From assembly GCA_025200525.1 (NCBI GenBank), contig CM045767.1:4847437-4911436 (forward strand): 64,000 bases of DNA. The letters are read 5' to 3'. Position numbers and translations under genes: made by a program. This DNA is from Camellia lanceoleosa (lineage: Eukaryota; Streptophyta; Magnoliopsida; Ericales; Theaceae). Position 1 is the stretch's first letter, and each line of letters opens with the position of its first letter. Below the pieces are notes generated by a model that did not search any database, was not told where the DNA came from, and saw nothing but the letters and a program-made list of their open reading frames with translations. Below are positions 1-11,980 of the stretch, piece by piece.

Positions 1-111
1 CCCTAGGCGTTCATCAGGAATGTTGTGTTGCCTCCTGCATTAATTGTGTAAGCTTTACAATTTTGATTCTCATCCCACATGAGGCTAAACATGGTACTAT
101 ACATGAAGTTA
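1..111 (+). repeat. Rearranged POLA2 intron junction
   Basis: Bases 1-54 repeat the POLA2 intron sequence starting near 51037 in direct orientation (shared CATCAGGAATGTTGTGTTGC). Bases 57-111 match the reverse complement of about 51798-51850 (shared GATTCTCATCCCACATGAGG). Two pieces that lie about 760 bases apart in the 5'-half copy are therefore fused here, one of them inverted. Seen directly; an inversion or template-switch origin is inferred. Confidence 0.8.
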
Positions 112-334
112 ACTTCTGAAATTTCATATCATGAAAAAAGAACCTTAACTTCCCACTTTGAGCATGCAACCCATATTGGGATCTGGGCAGATAGTCTCAT
201 AGCTGTATTTATTACTTGAAATCCAAAGCCATTAGTTGGAATATGCTATGTCTAATATTAGGTTAAGTTTGGTAATCTTTTTAAGCTCTTTATACTAATA
301 TTGCATTTGTCCATGTCTTTGGAATCTTAAACAG

Positions 335-2266
335 ATTATTGCAGCAGGTCCTTTACCACAACTGACAACTTGTTCTTTGGACCTCTAACTGAGCTGCTAG
401 CATATGCACGAAGAAAGCAGCCTCAGTTGCTTTTACTGGTAAGACCCACCATTTTCATATCAATAATCTTGTAAATTGTAATCTGCATTGATAAATGACT
501 CGAGAAGTTGGATTTTTATGTTTGGCAGCTGGGACCATTTATTGATTCTGAACATCCAGAGATTAAGAAAGGAGCAGTAAACAGGAGCTTTGATGAAATA
601 TTTCGCCTTGAAATCCTTGGAAGGGTATCTATCTATCTACACTAGATAATTTTGCCTGTTTGAGAAGATTTTATCTTTCTTTTGTTTTAAATTTTTTCCC
701 CCCAATGGTTTGCAGCTTCAAGATTATTTGGAATATATGGGTTCTGCTGCACGTGTGATTCTCGTGGCCATCTATACGGATTTAAATCATGACTTTGTTT
801 TCCTCAGGTAATTTTATTGCTAAATTAATTTATATAGTATCTCTATTTTCCCAGTTAGTTAACAAAAAATTGAGATCATAATTAAGTGTTAATTTCTAGA
901 TTAATGTTGTTTGGCTTTGATTCTGCAGCCTGCTTTTGATATTCAGCAAGCCGATCTCAAACGTCAGGTATGCATGATTCTACTAGACTAGGGGAAGCCC
1001 ACCTTTGAACAGGTTGCTAGATCCAGATCATTTTTCAGTTTGCAGTCTCGCAAGTCACAACTTTAAAGAAATTACATTGTCTTACCAGATAACCAGTCTT
1101 ACAAATCCAGGGATTTTCAGTGCAAATGAGGTAATCACTAATTGCCTTTATTCTTAAATTATGATTGTTCGTACTTCTAGACATTAATTTCATGTTTGTG
1201 TGTGCTCCTCCGAATTCTTCAAAATGCGTTGATGAGATGAAATTTTTTTGCATTATATTAATCTCATGCACCACAAAAAAGCTTGAAACCGTACTTTTGG
1301 AGTAAAAACACACTAATTAGCAGAATGCCCTAAACTTGAGGTGAATACAATTTGGAAGAGCAACATGGAATTAGAAAGAATCTAGTTAAGGTTCTCCCAA
1401 GGGAATATGTTTAATCTTATTATTTTAAATTCTAAAACAATGGTTTGAAGCATTTTGAGTTAAAACACATTGTACAAGTCTCTAATTAGTTTTCAATCAC
1501 ATTTTGGGTTTTCAGATCAAGGTAGGTTGCATTGTGGATATTCTCAAACAACTTAGTGGAGAGGAGATCTCACGAATCCATCTGGGGATCCAAGCAGCAT
1601 GAATAGACTTGCAAATCATCTACTTAGCCAAAGACAGCATGTTTTTATTATTCTCTTAATGGAAATTTTGTACTTGATATTAAAGAAGTTTAAACAATTG
1701 AAAAGACGGTTACTTTTTGAAAAGCTTCTATCCTCTATACCCACCAATGGAAGATACTCGTGATTTTTCTCTCGCTCAGAGGCTCTTCAGATCCCTTGTA
1801 ATCTAGGTATCCTAATCCTATCCTCGACTTGGCTCATTTCGTGAAGGTCAATGATAGTTCTAGTTATATCAAAGTAATGATTGATATACGAAATAGAATA
1901 GTTATACGTAGAATGATGTGTCAAAATGATATTCATTCATTTCAAATCAAAAGACTCATGAAAGTGACTTGTTATTTCAAACCGCCATTGACACGCCATT
2001 CTAGTGGACTTTTTGTACATAAATTTGTTTGCAAATCAGTTTTCTTTCTTATCTAGTTTAGAGCAGATTGGATTGTATGAATGAAATTTAACTCTTCATC
2101 TCCTATGTGGACAGGTGTTGTCAATTGGGGATAAAATGACGGAGAAGAGCAAGCGAAGTGCATTTGTGTTAATCCGAAGACGGCTACGGCGAAGGAGCGT
2201 GTTTCTTCGTGGAGCTTAACACGGGGAAGCCCTCGATTCCACCAAAGGCTTGATTATAAGCATATG
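335..2266 (+). pseudogene. POLA2: DNA polymerase alpha subunit B, 3' half (decayed)
   Basis: This encodes the C-terminal half of the B subunit of DNA polymerase alpha-primase, the nuclear complex that starts DNA replication. Exons with GT..AG borders are visible at 335-438 (TTTDNLFFGPLTELLAYA), 529-624 (FIDSEHPEIKKGAVNRSFDE), 716-807 (LQDYLEYMGSAARVILV), 929-967, 1089-1130 (ITSLTNPGIFSANE), 1516-1637, 1725-1846 and 2115-2266. This is the inactive phosphoesterase-like region of the family. One T is missing near 352 and breaks the frame just before TTTDN. Further frameshifts and stops occur near 1600, 1780 and 2130, and the normal stop after the SIISI-like C terminus is altered. Earlier exons would lie left of the window, or are the separate 5' half at 41.8-51.8 kb. 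Identity is confident; loss of function is inferred from the breaks. Confidence 0.88.
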
Positions 2267-3744
2267 GACCTTAAACTACCAAGGTAGTGATTCAACAAGT
2301 GCTTCAAAAAAAAGTAAACCCTAAACTTATAGAGCTTGCAGTTGCAGATGATATCGGTTTGTTTGGAAGCAAACTAGAGACCTATCATAGTGGACACCAA
2401 ATTCTAATGGAGGAGCTTAGCACCATGAAGACTGTTTAGGAGTCTGTCATGTAGTACTAGTTTCACATCACAATTAAGGTGATGTTACTAACATGATGTT
2501 CTATTAATGTATTATTATTGTCTTTTCAAGGTGGCAATGATTTCGGCTTTACCAACCAAAAAAGAAGGAAAAGGAAAAGAAAAGAAAAGTCGTTTTCGTT
2601 GTGTTTTTGTTTTGTTTTATTTTTGCTTTTCATGTTTTAAGAAATACAAGCAATGAAAAGTTTGACAATCATTTTTATTTTGCACGAAAATAATTGTTAT
2701 TTTTGAAAAGGCAAATGCTAATGAATGTCTTTGTGGCAAATTGTCTTGGAAATAGTTAAAAAATGTTTTAAAAATAATATTTTGAATTCAGCTAAATAAA
2801 AAAGTGTTTTGATTTCAATAAGCCTCTTATTTCTTGTGTCTCATTAACACTTGTTTAGAATTCTTTTTCAAAAAATAGGTGTTTACAGAAATTTTTTTTT
2901 TTAATAAATAAATAAATAAATTCCTTAAAAGTAATTTTCAGGAATAGTTTGCCTAACAAAATTTTTTGTTTTTGTTTTTGTTTTTTTCTAAACTAATTAT
3001 AAATAAAAACATGAAATCATAATCAAATTTGGCAGTTGTAATCTAGGTCATTATTGAGGAAGGGGTGTTTTATTTTAATTTAATTGATGGATAGATTTGT
3101 GGTTAGTTTAGTTGCTCCACCATCCGCCTTCCAATCCAAAAAATAGGGAATATCTTTGAAGAATATGATTTGTATTACAAAGCTCTTATGAAAAAACATC
3201 TCTAAAAAATTATCCTATCGTTTAAAAAATTTATATTAATTGTGTGCTTAATGAATTGTAAAAATTAAATGAATATATGACCTTAAAAATAAAAAATAAT
3301 AATGAATAAATTACAAAAGATCATTGGATAGACATTAGACACATAAATATTCCTGATTTATTAGATAATGACTACTACATAGTGGGTCTACCAATCGAAT
3401 CCTCTCTGCATATTCCAAAGCTGTCATCCTTCATACACAACCACTAGCCTGTTGTCAATTTTATTTTTTAATAAATTGAATGCCTTTAACTTCATTATCT
3501 TTCTTTTCTTTTCCTTATTTCTTTTTTCACAATTAATTAGTGCCGTATCATTATTTATGATGAACATTAATTATTTTGAGTCATTTTATGAAAAAATAAA
3601 TTATAATGTGAGAAAACATCTATATTATCTTTCCAAAGAGGAAGAGATAGGAACTTAAAACTCTATTATGCCTTCGTTTGGCAATTTGGGTTGGGTTGGG
3701 GATTATTTTAGTCACTAAAAGATAAAATATGTTTTGAAGGGCAC
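2267..3744. other. AT-rich intergenic stretch, no gene seen
   Basis: I see poly-A and poly-T runs and short ORFs without recognisable motifs. There is no TIR, LTR end or exon that I can support. Confidence 0.6.
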
Positions 3745-3931
3745 AATTTTCTAGAGGGCAACGGTGCGTCTTGACTTACAAAAATTGAGCCAAGTTTCAA
3801 TTTTTCCCGGTCAAGTAAGAAATAGGAACTCATTTGCCATTTCAATATTCCTTTTAAAATTATAACATAATGCCAAATGATTGCATTGTTGCGGAGTTGT
3901 GGGTGTTGAAGGGCACAATCCTAGTGGACAT
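3745..3931 (+). pseudogene. POLA2: Stray POLA2 exon fragment
   Basis: This repeats 51432-51625 of the POLA2 5' half in direct orientation: the end of one exon (LQKLSQ..IFPGQ region, frameshifted here), the short intron, and the start of the next exon (VVGVEGHNPSGHC). Similarity stops inside the second exon. The intron motif AATTATAACATAATGCCAAA then recurs about 95 bases further on, so a small local duplication or repair patch ends the fragment. It has no promoter, start or stop of its own. It is a third, separate POLA2 piece in the window and cannot make a functional product. Confidence 0.85.
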
Positions 3932-5300
3932 TGTCGACTGCATTATGTTACAAATTATAACATAATGCCAAATGATTACTATTTAATGCCAATATATCAT
4001 AACCGCACTTTAAGAGCACTTCTTCCTTCTATAGCTCCAAGACGAAGTTCAGAAGTCTGCGGTGCAAATAATAGAATTGAATCAGACTAATAACCAAAAT
4101 AGTTGCACAACTCGAATAATTAAATCCATAATACATGAGGCCGGTTAGAAGGAGATCATTATATCATGTAACCCATAAACTAGGTCTTTCCTTTGTCCTT
4201 ATCAAGAATAGAAGTTGAAGGATGTACAACTTCATCACCCAAAAGTGATCTTTGTAAATGCCAATTTCTGTGGGCTCAGAATTTAGTCTCTATAATCAAA
4301 TTATAATCACCATGAAGTCTGGAGCATAAAATAGATTTTGGGAAAGGTAGATATATGTGTACTTACGATGCATACGTATTGATCCATTTTCATTTGTTCC
4401 CATTTGAATTGCTTCCTTGATTGTGAGTTGTGATGGGTTTGAGTGTCTCTTGAAGCATCGTATGCTCTCTTTTGAAAGAAATTTGTATGGGGAAATATTA
4501 TGATATCTTTCCTGAGTGCGTATAATCTCGTTATAGTACCCCTCCTCATAGGTGATGTTGTTCTTTGGTTCATTCTTACGGGCTTATCGATTTCCATGCG
4601 GAAGTTGAGTTTTCAGGATAGACTTTCTTGTGGAACATGTAGAGGATCTGCATGCGACAAATTGTAAAATTAAAAAGCGAACGCAGAATTCAAAGTATGT
4701 TTAGGAATTTGAGTTTACATATAATTATGCATAAACTCTTATATTATGTATGAAATTCTATATGTCACATTGTAAGTACTATTTTACCACGAAAATAAAA
4801 GGCGGATATTCAAAATTAGCAATACTTTGCCATGCTCTCATGTCGTTGGACATGGGATTCAGACGAATATGAAGCTTAAGCACATGCTCCAAAGCCAACA
4901 AGCTGCACGAGTTCTTGTAATATAGCATTTTGAGTACCTTTAATACTAATAGTGTGATCAAAACAAGTCAACCAAGATCGTCTTGAGCATGTTAGATACC
5001 GCATTTCTATTTCGTGATCGAGAACAATTCATGTTCCTAGTACCGTAGGATTAGAGATATTCAGTTATAAGCACATATTAGCACTTGAAGTGTATCCAGA
5101 GAAATGGAGGGACCATCTTGCAATGTTAATGATTGGATGGTGCGAATCATCTGATTGGTTTGATCAAACTTCACGGTATGTTCTTTGTAAGCAAATCACG
5201 AGATGATGTTGCAATGATCCCAACAAAACTATGCGAGGAGTTGCAATTGCTCCATATATCCCATCTAGAAGATCTATCATTCGATTAGAAGTAGACATAC
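3932..5300. other. Intergenic, no gene assigned
   Basis: Short ORFs occur on both strands near 3.9-4.1, 4.3-4.6 and 4.8-5.0 kb, but none shows a family motif. The last LAZY1 exon would be expected in this stretch on the minus strand; I could not find it. Confidence 0.5.
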
Positions 5301-5307
5301 CTTATGT

Positions 5308-5990
5308 AGTTTCGTCTCCATTGAAGCAGAGATAACATTTCCCCGATCCTTTGTGGTGGAGGTCAGAGAGGAATCATGGACCATTCTTTTCTTGATATCT
5401 TTTTCATGAGGCGTATAAGCGATTTATTTGTTTCCTTGTCTACCTTCTTTTCTCTCTCGCATTTAGCGGAATTTTCCTCTTTCATTTTTGTCCTCTGAAG
5501 CTTGACTCCCAAGTGATGTTCTATGTTCCTTCTTTGTTTACGGCAACTCAATTCTTGACCCAAGCAGATATACCGGAGTGGACACATTGTTGTTCTGCTC
5601 TTGGTCTCTGTGCCTTCCAATGTCTTGCCACTTTCGGTGTAATGGTGCTAACATATTTGTTTCTCAGATGAGTCATTGCAACCATCTTCTTTACCTTCGA
5701 CTCCTAGCACCTTCTCCAACTCATCATTAATCGACTTCAAATCATGCTCTGTTATACATTTCTTTTTCAATTATGTTCTCAACAGAGATGGCGAATGTTG
5801 GTGTTGATGATGGAGTCGGCGATGAGCTAATGCGAACCAAGAGTACCAATGGTAAGGAAGCCATGGAAGAGCTGAGAAATCGCAGCCGATGACTCTTCTT
5901 CAAAGTCATCTTCTTCAAAGAACTTGATTTAGATTACTCTGGCAGTGAGAGAAGGTGCTCTTTTCAGAATGTGTGGTGTGACTATTTGAT
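5308..5990 (-). pseudogene. LAZY1: LAZY1-like gravitropism gene, broken
   Basis: Read on the minus strand, this stretch gives LAZY1-family landmarks in order: EEESSAAISQLFHGFLTIGT (about 5900-5850), TPTFAISVEN-like residues near 5800, EHDLKSINDELEKVLGVEG (about 5745-5690), a central block with MEGTETKS and KEENSAKCEREKKVDKETNK, LIRLMKKI, and ASMETKLHKV before a GT donor near 5310. LAZY1 proteins act at the plasma membrane and in the nucleus in shoot gravitropism and branch angle. The blocks are spread over several frames separated by stops, for example between the FHGFLTIGT and DLKSINDE blocks. The N-terminal MKLLGWMHRKF-type exon and the last exon are not recognisable. LAZY2-4 would match less well in the INDELEKVL block. 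No promoter is evident. Confidence 0.8.
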
Positions 5991-6903
5991 ATGTGTCTTG
6001 GAAGCCTCTAAAAGTGCCTGAGATTGAGGCAGGTAGAGAGAAACATAGAGAAAGTTACAAGATTTGGGTTGGCTATTTTGTGTAGACCAAATCATGTGGC
6101 CAATGGGGAGTGGGTTCAAGACCCCACAAGCTGAAGATTCTATCTACCAGTGCACTTGCATTAATTCTTATAGTTATGCCATTGGCCTTCCCAATGTGAC
6201 ATGTTTATGCACATGCATTTCTGCATGGCATTACAATGGAATTTCCATTCTCAGTATTCTAATCAGAACTACCCACATGAGCAGATGGAGTCTAGAGAAT
6301 ATTTTGTTGGACCCTAATCAATTCAAAGATAATATGACAAAGAAGAAGATCTTTTTTTCCATTAGGGACCCAAAAAGTTCAATCCTAGTGCCTTATGGTA
6401 GGTCCACCTTTCAGAGGAAAGTTCTAACTAAAAGTAACCTCATCTATTTTTCTTTTTTCTTTTATTTTTTTCCCTTTAATTTTTAGTGTTTAAAAATCTT
6501 TGTTAGGCGACCTTGATGTTGCATTTGTGTTAGTCTTTAGTTCTTCTCCTGATTTCTTTATCTTTGCACTAAACTATGACAGCAACAATACTTTTGCACG
6601 TGTTTCTATTCTGACCAACTTATGTATTATTGGGTTTTCACGGACCATGCTCACGATTGGATTTGGTGATATTTGAGGTTTTACCAACTCGACATCTTAG
6701 CGAACACTTTAAGGCGTGTTGCATTAGTGCTTTCATTACAATATATTAGTGGCGTAGCAACCAACTCAATAAGCAATAACGTCGTTTTCTGCTCATGATT
6801 GGTGAAAATATGTTATTAGGCATTACCATCAATGTTTAGTATTGCCACTTAACTACCATATGTTTTCTTTGGCTTGGATCGATGACCTTGCCACATGTGA
6901 TCA
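5991..6903. other. Intergenic, unassigned ORF 6064-6486
   Basis: A 140-residue plus-strand ORF (starting at a non-ATG codon) covers 6064-6486. It is Cys/Ser/Phe-rich, ends in a poly-Phe stretch encoded by a T-rich tract, and has no motif I recognise. It is probably chance. The remainder up to the CACTA element is featureless. Confidence 0.45.
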
Positions 6904-7084
6904 CACTGCTGGAAAAAGGGGATATGGTGGCGTTTTTTTAACGACGTTTTTTTAAACGTCACTATTATTAATATTTAGCGGCGTTTATGAAACGCCGCAT
7001 ATTCTTTTAACCAAACGGCACCGTTTTATAGTCGGAGGTGTTTAAAAACGCCTCCAAATGCGGTAACCACACGCGCCATTTCAA

Positions 7085-7470
7085 TCCTTATTTTGTATCT
7101 CGGCCCTCTCTTAACCCATATGCATACACATCATTTTGAATCTGAGCCCTCTCTCTCTCTCTCAACCCTCTCTAAGCTCCATCGAAGATTCAGATATTCG
7201 AAGCTCCATCGAAGCTCGGATCGAAGTGATTTGAATCTCGGATCGAAGCGATTTGAAGCTCGGATCGTAGCGATTTGAATCTCGGATCGGCGATTCAGCT
7301 CCATCGAAGCTCCACATCGAAGCGATTTCGAAGCTCCATCGAAGATTCAGATCTAAGCTCCATCGAAGAATTGGAGATTCAGTGATTTCCAGAAGCTCAG
7401 ATATGAACTCTGACCCCTATATTACTCGCATTTCAAGCTCAAATCGGTACTCTCTCTCTCTCTCTCTCTC
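7085..7470 (+). promoter_or_regulatory. UTR-like CT-rich leader of Pack-CACTA 1
   Basis: Just inside the subterminal repeats lies a (TC)n tract, then degenerate short repeats of CTCCATCGAAG / GGATCGAAGCGATTTGAA, ending at a donor-like GT (7447-7448) followed by another (TC)n run at 7449-7470. The composition resembles a plant 5' UTR exon and its first intron. Promoter activity is inferred, not shown. Confidence 0.5.
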
Positions 7471-8371
7471 GCTCTACATGAAGCTACATAAATAGAAAGT
7501 TTCATTTTCAAGATTTCATAGAAATCATCTACATGAAGCTAATATAAACATGATGGAAAATTTAGAGTTATATTTTATGCTAATCTGGTGCCTCTGTATC
7601 TGTGTGCTGCTCTGTTCTGCTGTATATGTGTTCTGGTATGCTGTTACATTGGTTTATCTACTGTTACATTAGTGCTTCTCTAGCATAGTTGTCTTGTTAG
7701 CTGCTGTTTTTTGCTATTTTATTTTTGTGTTTTGTATTTGGTTGGTGAGAAAAAGTAGGAAAGTGAAAGGAAAACTGGGAATTGGGAATTGTGTTGATTG
7801 TTATGTGTATGGAATGTTTTTTTTTTTTTTGATACTCTGATTGTTTGCTTCAAATTGGACTTCATAGTTTTTTTTGTACAAAAACTATATGCATTTGTGT
7901 GTATGTGTACTTATACAACCTCATAAATAGTTAGAGTACAACATATTAAAATGAACATTGAAAAAAAATGAACATGAACATTAATATTGTTTGACTTGCG
8001 CTTTAAACATTCTAATAATTTTCAGATGTTAAGAGGAATAAAATCAAATAGCAGAGAGGACTTAGTGTGAGAAGTATATATATATATCTTTTACACCGTT
8101 AGTTAGTTTTTGACTACTCCAATGGAATAAAAAAAAATGCCATTATATCATAACTAGGATATTTTTAAATGTAAAATTGATTTCATGAACATAAATGACA
8201 AATAAAAAAATGGGATTAGGCAAAAGACATGTTCAACAATCTAAAACAGGGGAAGACTGTAATTTAAACCCATAATGTAGTTTTTAAGTGTTACGTGGTG
8301 CAATAGAATCTTGTTAAGATGTGTTTCAAGTGTTGTATTGGTTTTCTGAGATCAATGTGGTGACACAACAG

Positions 8372-8780
8372 GGTTTTGTTCTAGTAGATGAGCGTATGCA
8401 AGTTATTGATGCAAATGGCAATCTGGTTTGTTATCTATACATTCCGTCATGAATACAATTTTTTGTATGCTTTTGCAACTGGTTCTTGAGATAATACTTC
8501 TTCCATTAGGTTCCTCACTTGTATTGTATTGGTGATGCAAATGGGAAAATGATGCCTACTTATGCTGCCAGTGCATAAGGGATTTCTGGTATGTGGTTGT
8601 TACCTTGCTATTTGCTACTTCATGCTATATGCTTACATTTTGCACCTATTGCATATTTAGCGTTGCTCTCTTCATATAGTTGTTGAACAAGTCAGTGGAA
8701 AAGATCACGTGCTCAACCATTTGAGCATTCCAGCAGCTTATCTCACTCACCCAGAAATTAGGATGGTTGGACTCACAGAG
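8372..8780 (+). pseudogene. LPD1: Captured plastid dihydrolipoyl dehydrogenase exons
   Basis: Three consecutive exons with intact GT..AG borders: 8372-8425 ([17 protein letters not shown]), 8510-8588 (VPHLYCIGDANGKMMPTYAA, then a stop) and 8680-8780 ([33 protein letters not shown]). They match the end of the NAD-binding domain and the start of the dimerisation domain of the plastidial E3 subunit (LPD1/LPD2 type) of pyruvate dehydrogenase, which reoxidises dihydrolipoamide with NAD+. The FAD domain and the His-Glu active site of the C terminus are absent. One codon is TAA where CAA (the Q of AASAQGIS) is expected. Introns are kept, so capture was at the DNA level. The fragment sits inside Pack-CACTA 1, upstream of the ACS fragment and on the same strand. 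Confidence 0.88.
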
Positions 8781-9242
8781 GTGAATATCAAATTTTCCAA
8801 TTCCCATACCAAACCCACAAATAGAATAAAATAAATAAAAGATTCTCTTAACCTTCTTGTTCTCTATAATGCGGCCTTGTAATCAGGAAACTATGATTCT
8901 CTTCTCCATATGTTATTGATTAATTTATTTTGAAAAGTGACTCGCCAATTTTCATGTTTACCTGCTTGCTTTGTGTTTGTTTTCTTCTTTCTCATTGTCA
9001 CATTCATTTTACATTCTTATTAACAAGTTCTTGTGATGATCTAAACCATGTGGTCAAGCTTATACGGCTCTTTTATTACTCTTCCTTCACTCGTTATAAA
9101 TAAAATTTTGTAACTATTCTTCTATTTCAATTTACGCCTTGAATTTAATTATACTCTTGCACTTAGATGCTTCTCATTATTTTACTTTTATCGAATTATG
9201 TTGATTTATTCTTCCTTGGCGGTTAATATCTGGGCTTGACAG

Positions 9243-10222
9243 CGGAGAGATACTTCTGGACAATGTTGGGACATTGTTGACAAATACAAGGTGACAATAT
9301 TTTATCTTGCCCTACCTTTGCGCTCTCGATGCGTGATGGAGATGAGGTAAAAATTCTCTAACCTTACATGCATGTGTAATTTAAATACATTTAAATGACA
9401 AGCTAGTTAAGATTATATTTTGCAATAGTACTATTTGGAGTTGACTATTCATTTGATTTATTTCACTAGTTTTACGTGTCTTGGCCAAGTGTGAAGATGT
9501 TCTTGCATAAATTTGTAATTGTTAACAAAGATTAAACATGCAAAAGAGAGGAGAAGAGCTCTATTAATGCATTACGTCATTGTATTCCACATGTTGTTTA
9601 CCATGCGATATGTCACCGCTATTCACGAAAATCCTACGAGTCCTCGGTAGTGTGGCGAGCCTATAAATCCTAGTGCATGGAGATTCTGAGCTCTACTTTT
9701 GTTCTTTGGATTACATTTTTGAACACAAGAAGTATGACACGTTTTCTTTTTCATCTTAACGGTGGTTTTTCAATATAGTTGGAGATTCAAGATGCCCCAT
9801 ATCGACACTTGGTGGCAAGCAGAGGCAGTGGCTTTATGGTAGGTTTTGTCCCTCCCTTCTTCTCGGTATATCTGCTGGATCTTGAAACAATTTCTTTTCT
9901 ACATATTACTATGTTCTAGAGTCGATAAAATATATATATGGGGAACTACTGAACTCAATCACTTGCTGCAATGAAATTATAATCTGGGAATTGACTCAAT
10001 GATCAGATCACAGATTTTAAGTTCAAAACCCTTGCTCAGTCCCAATTTGACTGGAATAGATCTACTAATTCTTTGGTTCCAAGTAGTAGAACGTTTCTTG
10101 AACTAAAAATACACCCTAAAAGCTAAAAAAAAAAGGTTTTTATGTCTCATCTGGGCTGACAACTATTGTAATTGCAACACAATTCCCCCTGTTGCTTCCA
10201 GATTACTCCTTTACCTGGATAT
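9243..10222 (+). pseudogene. ACS: Captured acetyl-CoA synthetase exons
   Basis: Pieces of acetyl-CoA synthetase (AMP-forming; acetate + ATP + CoA to acetyl-CoA, plastid/peroxisome in plants) lie in order: 9243-9345 (CWDIVDKYKVTIFYLAPT), 9608-9690 (a frameshifted VTRYSRKS..VLGSVGEPINPSA block), 9779-9840 (VGDSRCPIS then a frameshifted DTWWQTETGGFM) and 10201-10222 (ITPLPG). TWWQTETG belongs to the adenylate-forming A5 motif. The N-terminal third and the C-terminal lid domain are missing. At least two single-base losses break the frame. Introns are retained. The fragment follows the LPD piece on the same strand inside Pack-CACTA 1; nothing suggests the two were neighbours in the ancestral genome. 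Confidence 0.85.
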
Positions 10223-11640
10223 ATAATATGGTTTTCTTTTTCACATTTATTATTCATGGCTTGACTTTTCATGTTGTAAATTGCTAGTTTTTCCCTGTAA
10301 ATTGCTAGTTTAGATGAATTCAAGTTTCTTTTTTTCTTGGTATAGCAGCCATCAAGCTAAGGTATTTGATTCAAAAGCAGGGGCAGAACTTCTTGATGTA
10401 ATTCTCAAGAAGGTATTAATTCATATTATGTTTTAGGGCCTTGTTAATGTGTGTCTTAAGTGCACATATATTTGTATGATTTTTATTGTACAAGCATAGT
10501 ATGTATCCTGAGCAGTTGATTCATCTCAGATGTGAACTACCCACTCTTTATGAGTTCAAGGAGAGCATACAGTCTGTAAAAATAGTTACTTAATCAAAAA
10601 AATTATTTTTTCTTTTTCTTTTCCTTTTACGTTATTTTGTATAATTTTTACTTTCTATATTTTATTTCTTTATGATCAAAGTATAGGAATTTATTTGGAT
10701 TTGCATCTTTTATTGAGTTGGGCTTTTACACTTGTTTAAATGGGTATAACAAGCTTCAATTATCTTGTATTCTCTCTCTTGATTTGTTATGGGTTTTGTA
10801 GCCTCTTGCACGGATTCGAGTTCATGAATACTCTCTCTTGCGTGAAATTGATCATCGTTGAAGAAATTGTTGGCAATTTTGCAATTTTTAGAAAGAATGG
10901 TGTTTGCGGAATTGGAGAGCATCAGATGGTGCCATCAATTGTTTTTTTTATTGTCAATTAAAGGTCTAGATTTGTTCATCATAGACTTGTTCAACATTGG
11001 CCCAGATTTGTGGTTGGATTCAAATTTGAATTTGTATGTGATGGCTAATCTCAATTTGATAAGGTTATACACATTCTAAAAGAAAAAATATGTTAAAGAC
11101 CCTTCAGAAGTCTTGCCTAATTTGATGAGTGGGAGTTAGATAAAATGGCCTCTAAATTTGTTTATGCTATGATAGCATTATTTATTTAATTTTATATGAT
11201 TCTCATATGTGTCTGTATTGTCTTTGGGTATGCCCTTTTCTTTATATGTATTTAGTGCTTCTTGGTATGTGATAAAATCTTGTTGTTAATGCTTCTTCAA
11301 GTTTTAAGTACTGTTTATAAGTATTGGGTACAAATTCTTCAATTTGTGTTTATTTTGGTGAATCTGATTGCAGTTTATTTTCTGATGCAGGCATGTAGAC
11401 CAGTGAAGATTACAACTTTAATGCTAAGACATGATTTTGTACATATGTTTGTTTGTGGTTAATGTTAAAACATGATTTTTGGATTTTGGATATGTTAATT
11501 TTGTGGGTAATGGTGATTGGATATTAATTGAATGAGAAAGTGAATTAATGCTTCATTACAGCTATTTGAATGGAGCTATTATTTTATATTAGTGCTATTA
11601 TAGGTAATTTTTTTAGTTCAATCAAATAAAATTAGCACAA
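10223..11640 (+). other. Pack-CACTA 1 interior, possible third fragment
   Basis: At about 10348-10413 an exon-like block reads SHQAKVFDSKAGAELLDVIL, followed by AAG and a GT-like context. I do not recognise the parent gene. Several short overlapping ORFs lie at 10.7-11.5 kb in AT-rich DNA without motifs. Confidence 0.4.
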
Positions 11641-11980
11641 ATTAAAAAAAAAAAAAAAAGATATGACGGCGTTTCTACAAACGCCTCTTCAACCCTACTT
11701 ACTGACGGCAATATTTTAAAAAAAAGATATGACGGTGTTTTTCCAAAACGTCGCTAAATATCGTCAGTGACGTTGCGTGTGTTTGGTAGGACATTTGGTA
11801 GCGTTTTTAAAAACTCCGCCTATACTAATATCATGACGTTTTTAAAACGCCATAAAACTATAGCGACGGCCGCGTCCTCGGCGTTTGGTGCTAAGCGTCG
11901 CAAAAGGAATTGGCGGCGTTTTTGATACTTATAGCGGCGTTTTTAACACGCCACTAAAAGTCTGTTTTCTAGCAGTGTCA

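Larger units (their letters stand above)
6904..11977 (+). mobile_element. Pack-CACTA transposon 1 (5.07 kb)
   Basis: The left end reads CACTGCTGGAAAAAGG and the right end, reverse-complemented, CACTGCTAGAAAACAG. The 3-bp direct repeat TCA flanks it exactly (6901-6903 and 11978-11980). CACT-type termini with 3-bp duplications define CACTA/En-Spm elements. Both subterminal zones (6930-7060 and 11660-11960) hold many direct and inverted copies of GGCGTTTTTAAAACGCC-like motifs, the usual transposase-binding layout. No transposase ORF is present, so it is non-autonomous. Its cargo is host gene fragments (LPD, ACS) after a CT-rich leader. It belongs to the same family as the element at 42184-50505, judged by the subterminal motif. 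Confidence 0.92.

Noticed and set aside
1035..1313. 92-residue minus-strand ORF
   Set aside because: It overlaps a POLA2 exon on the opposite strand and has no motif; a shadow ORF.
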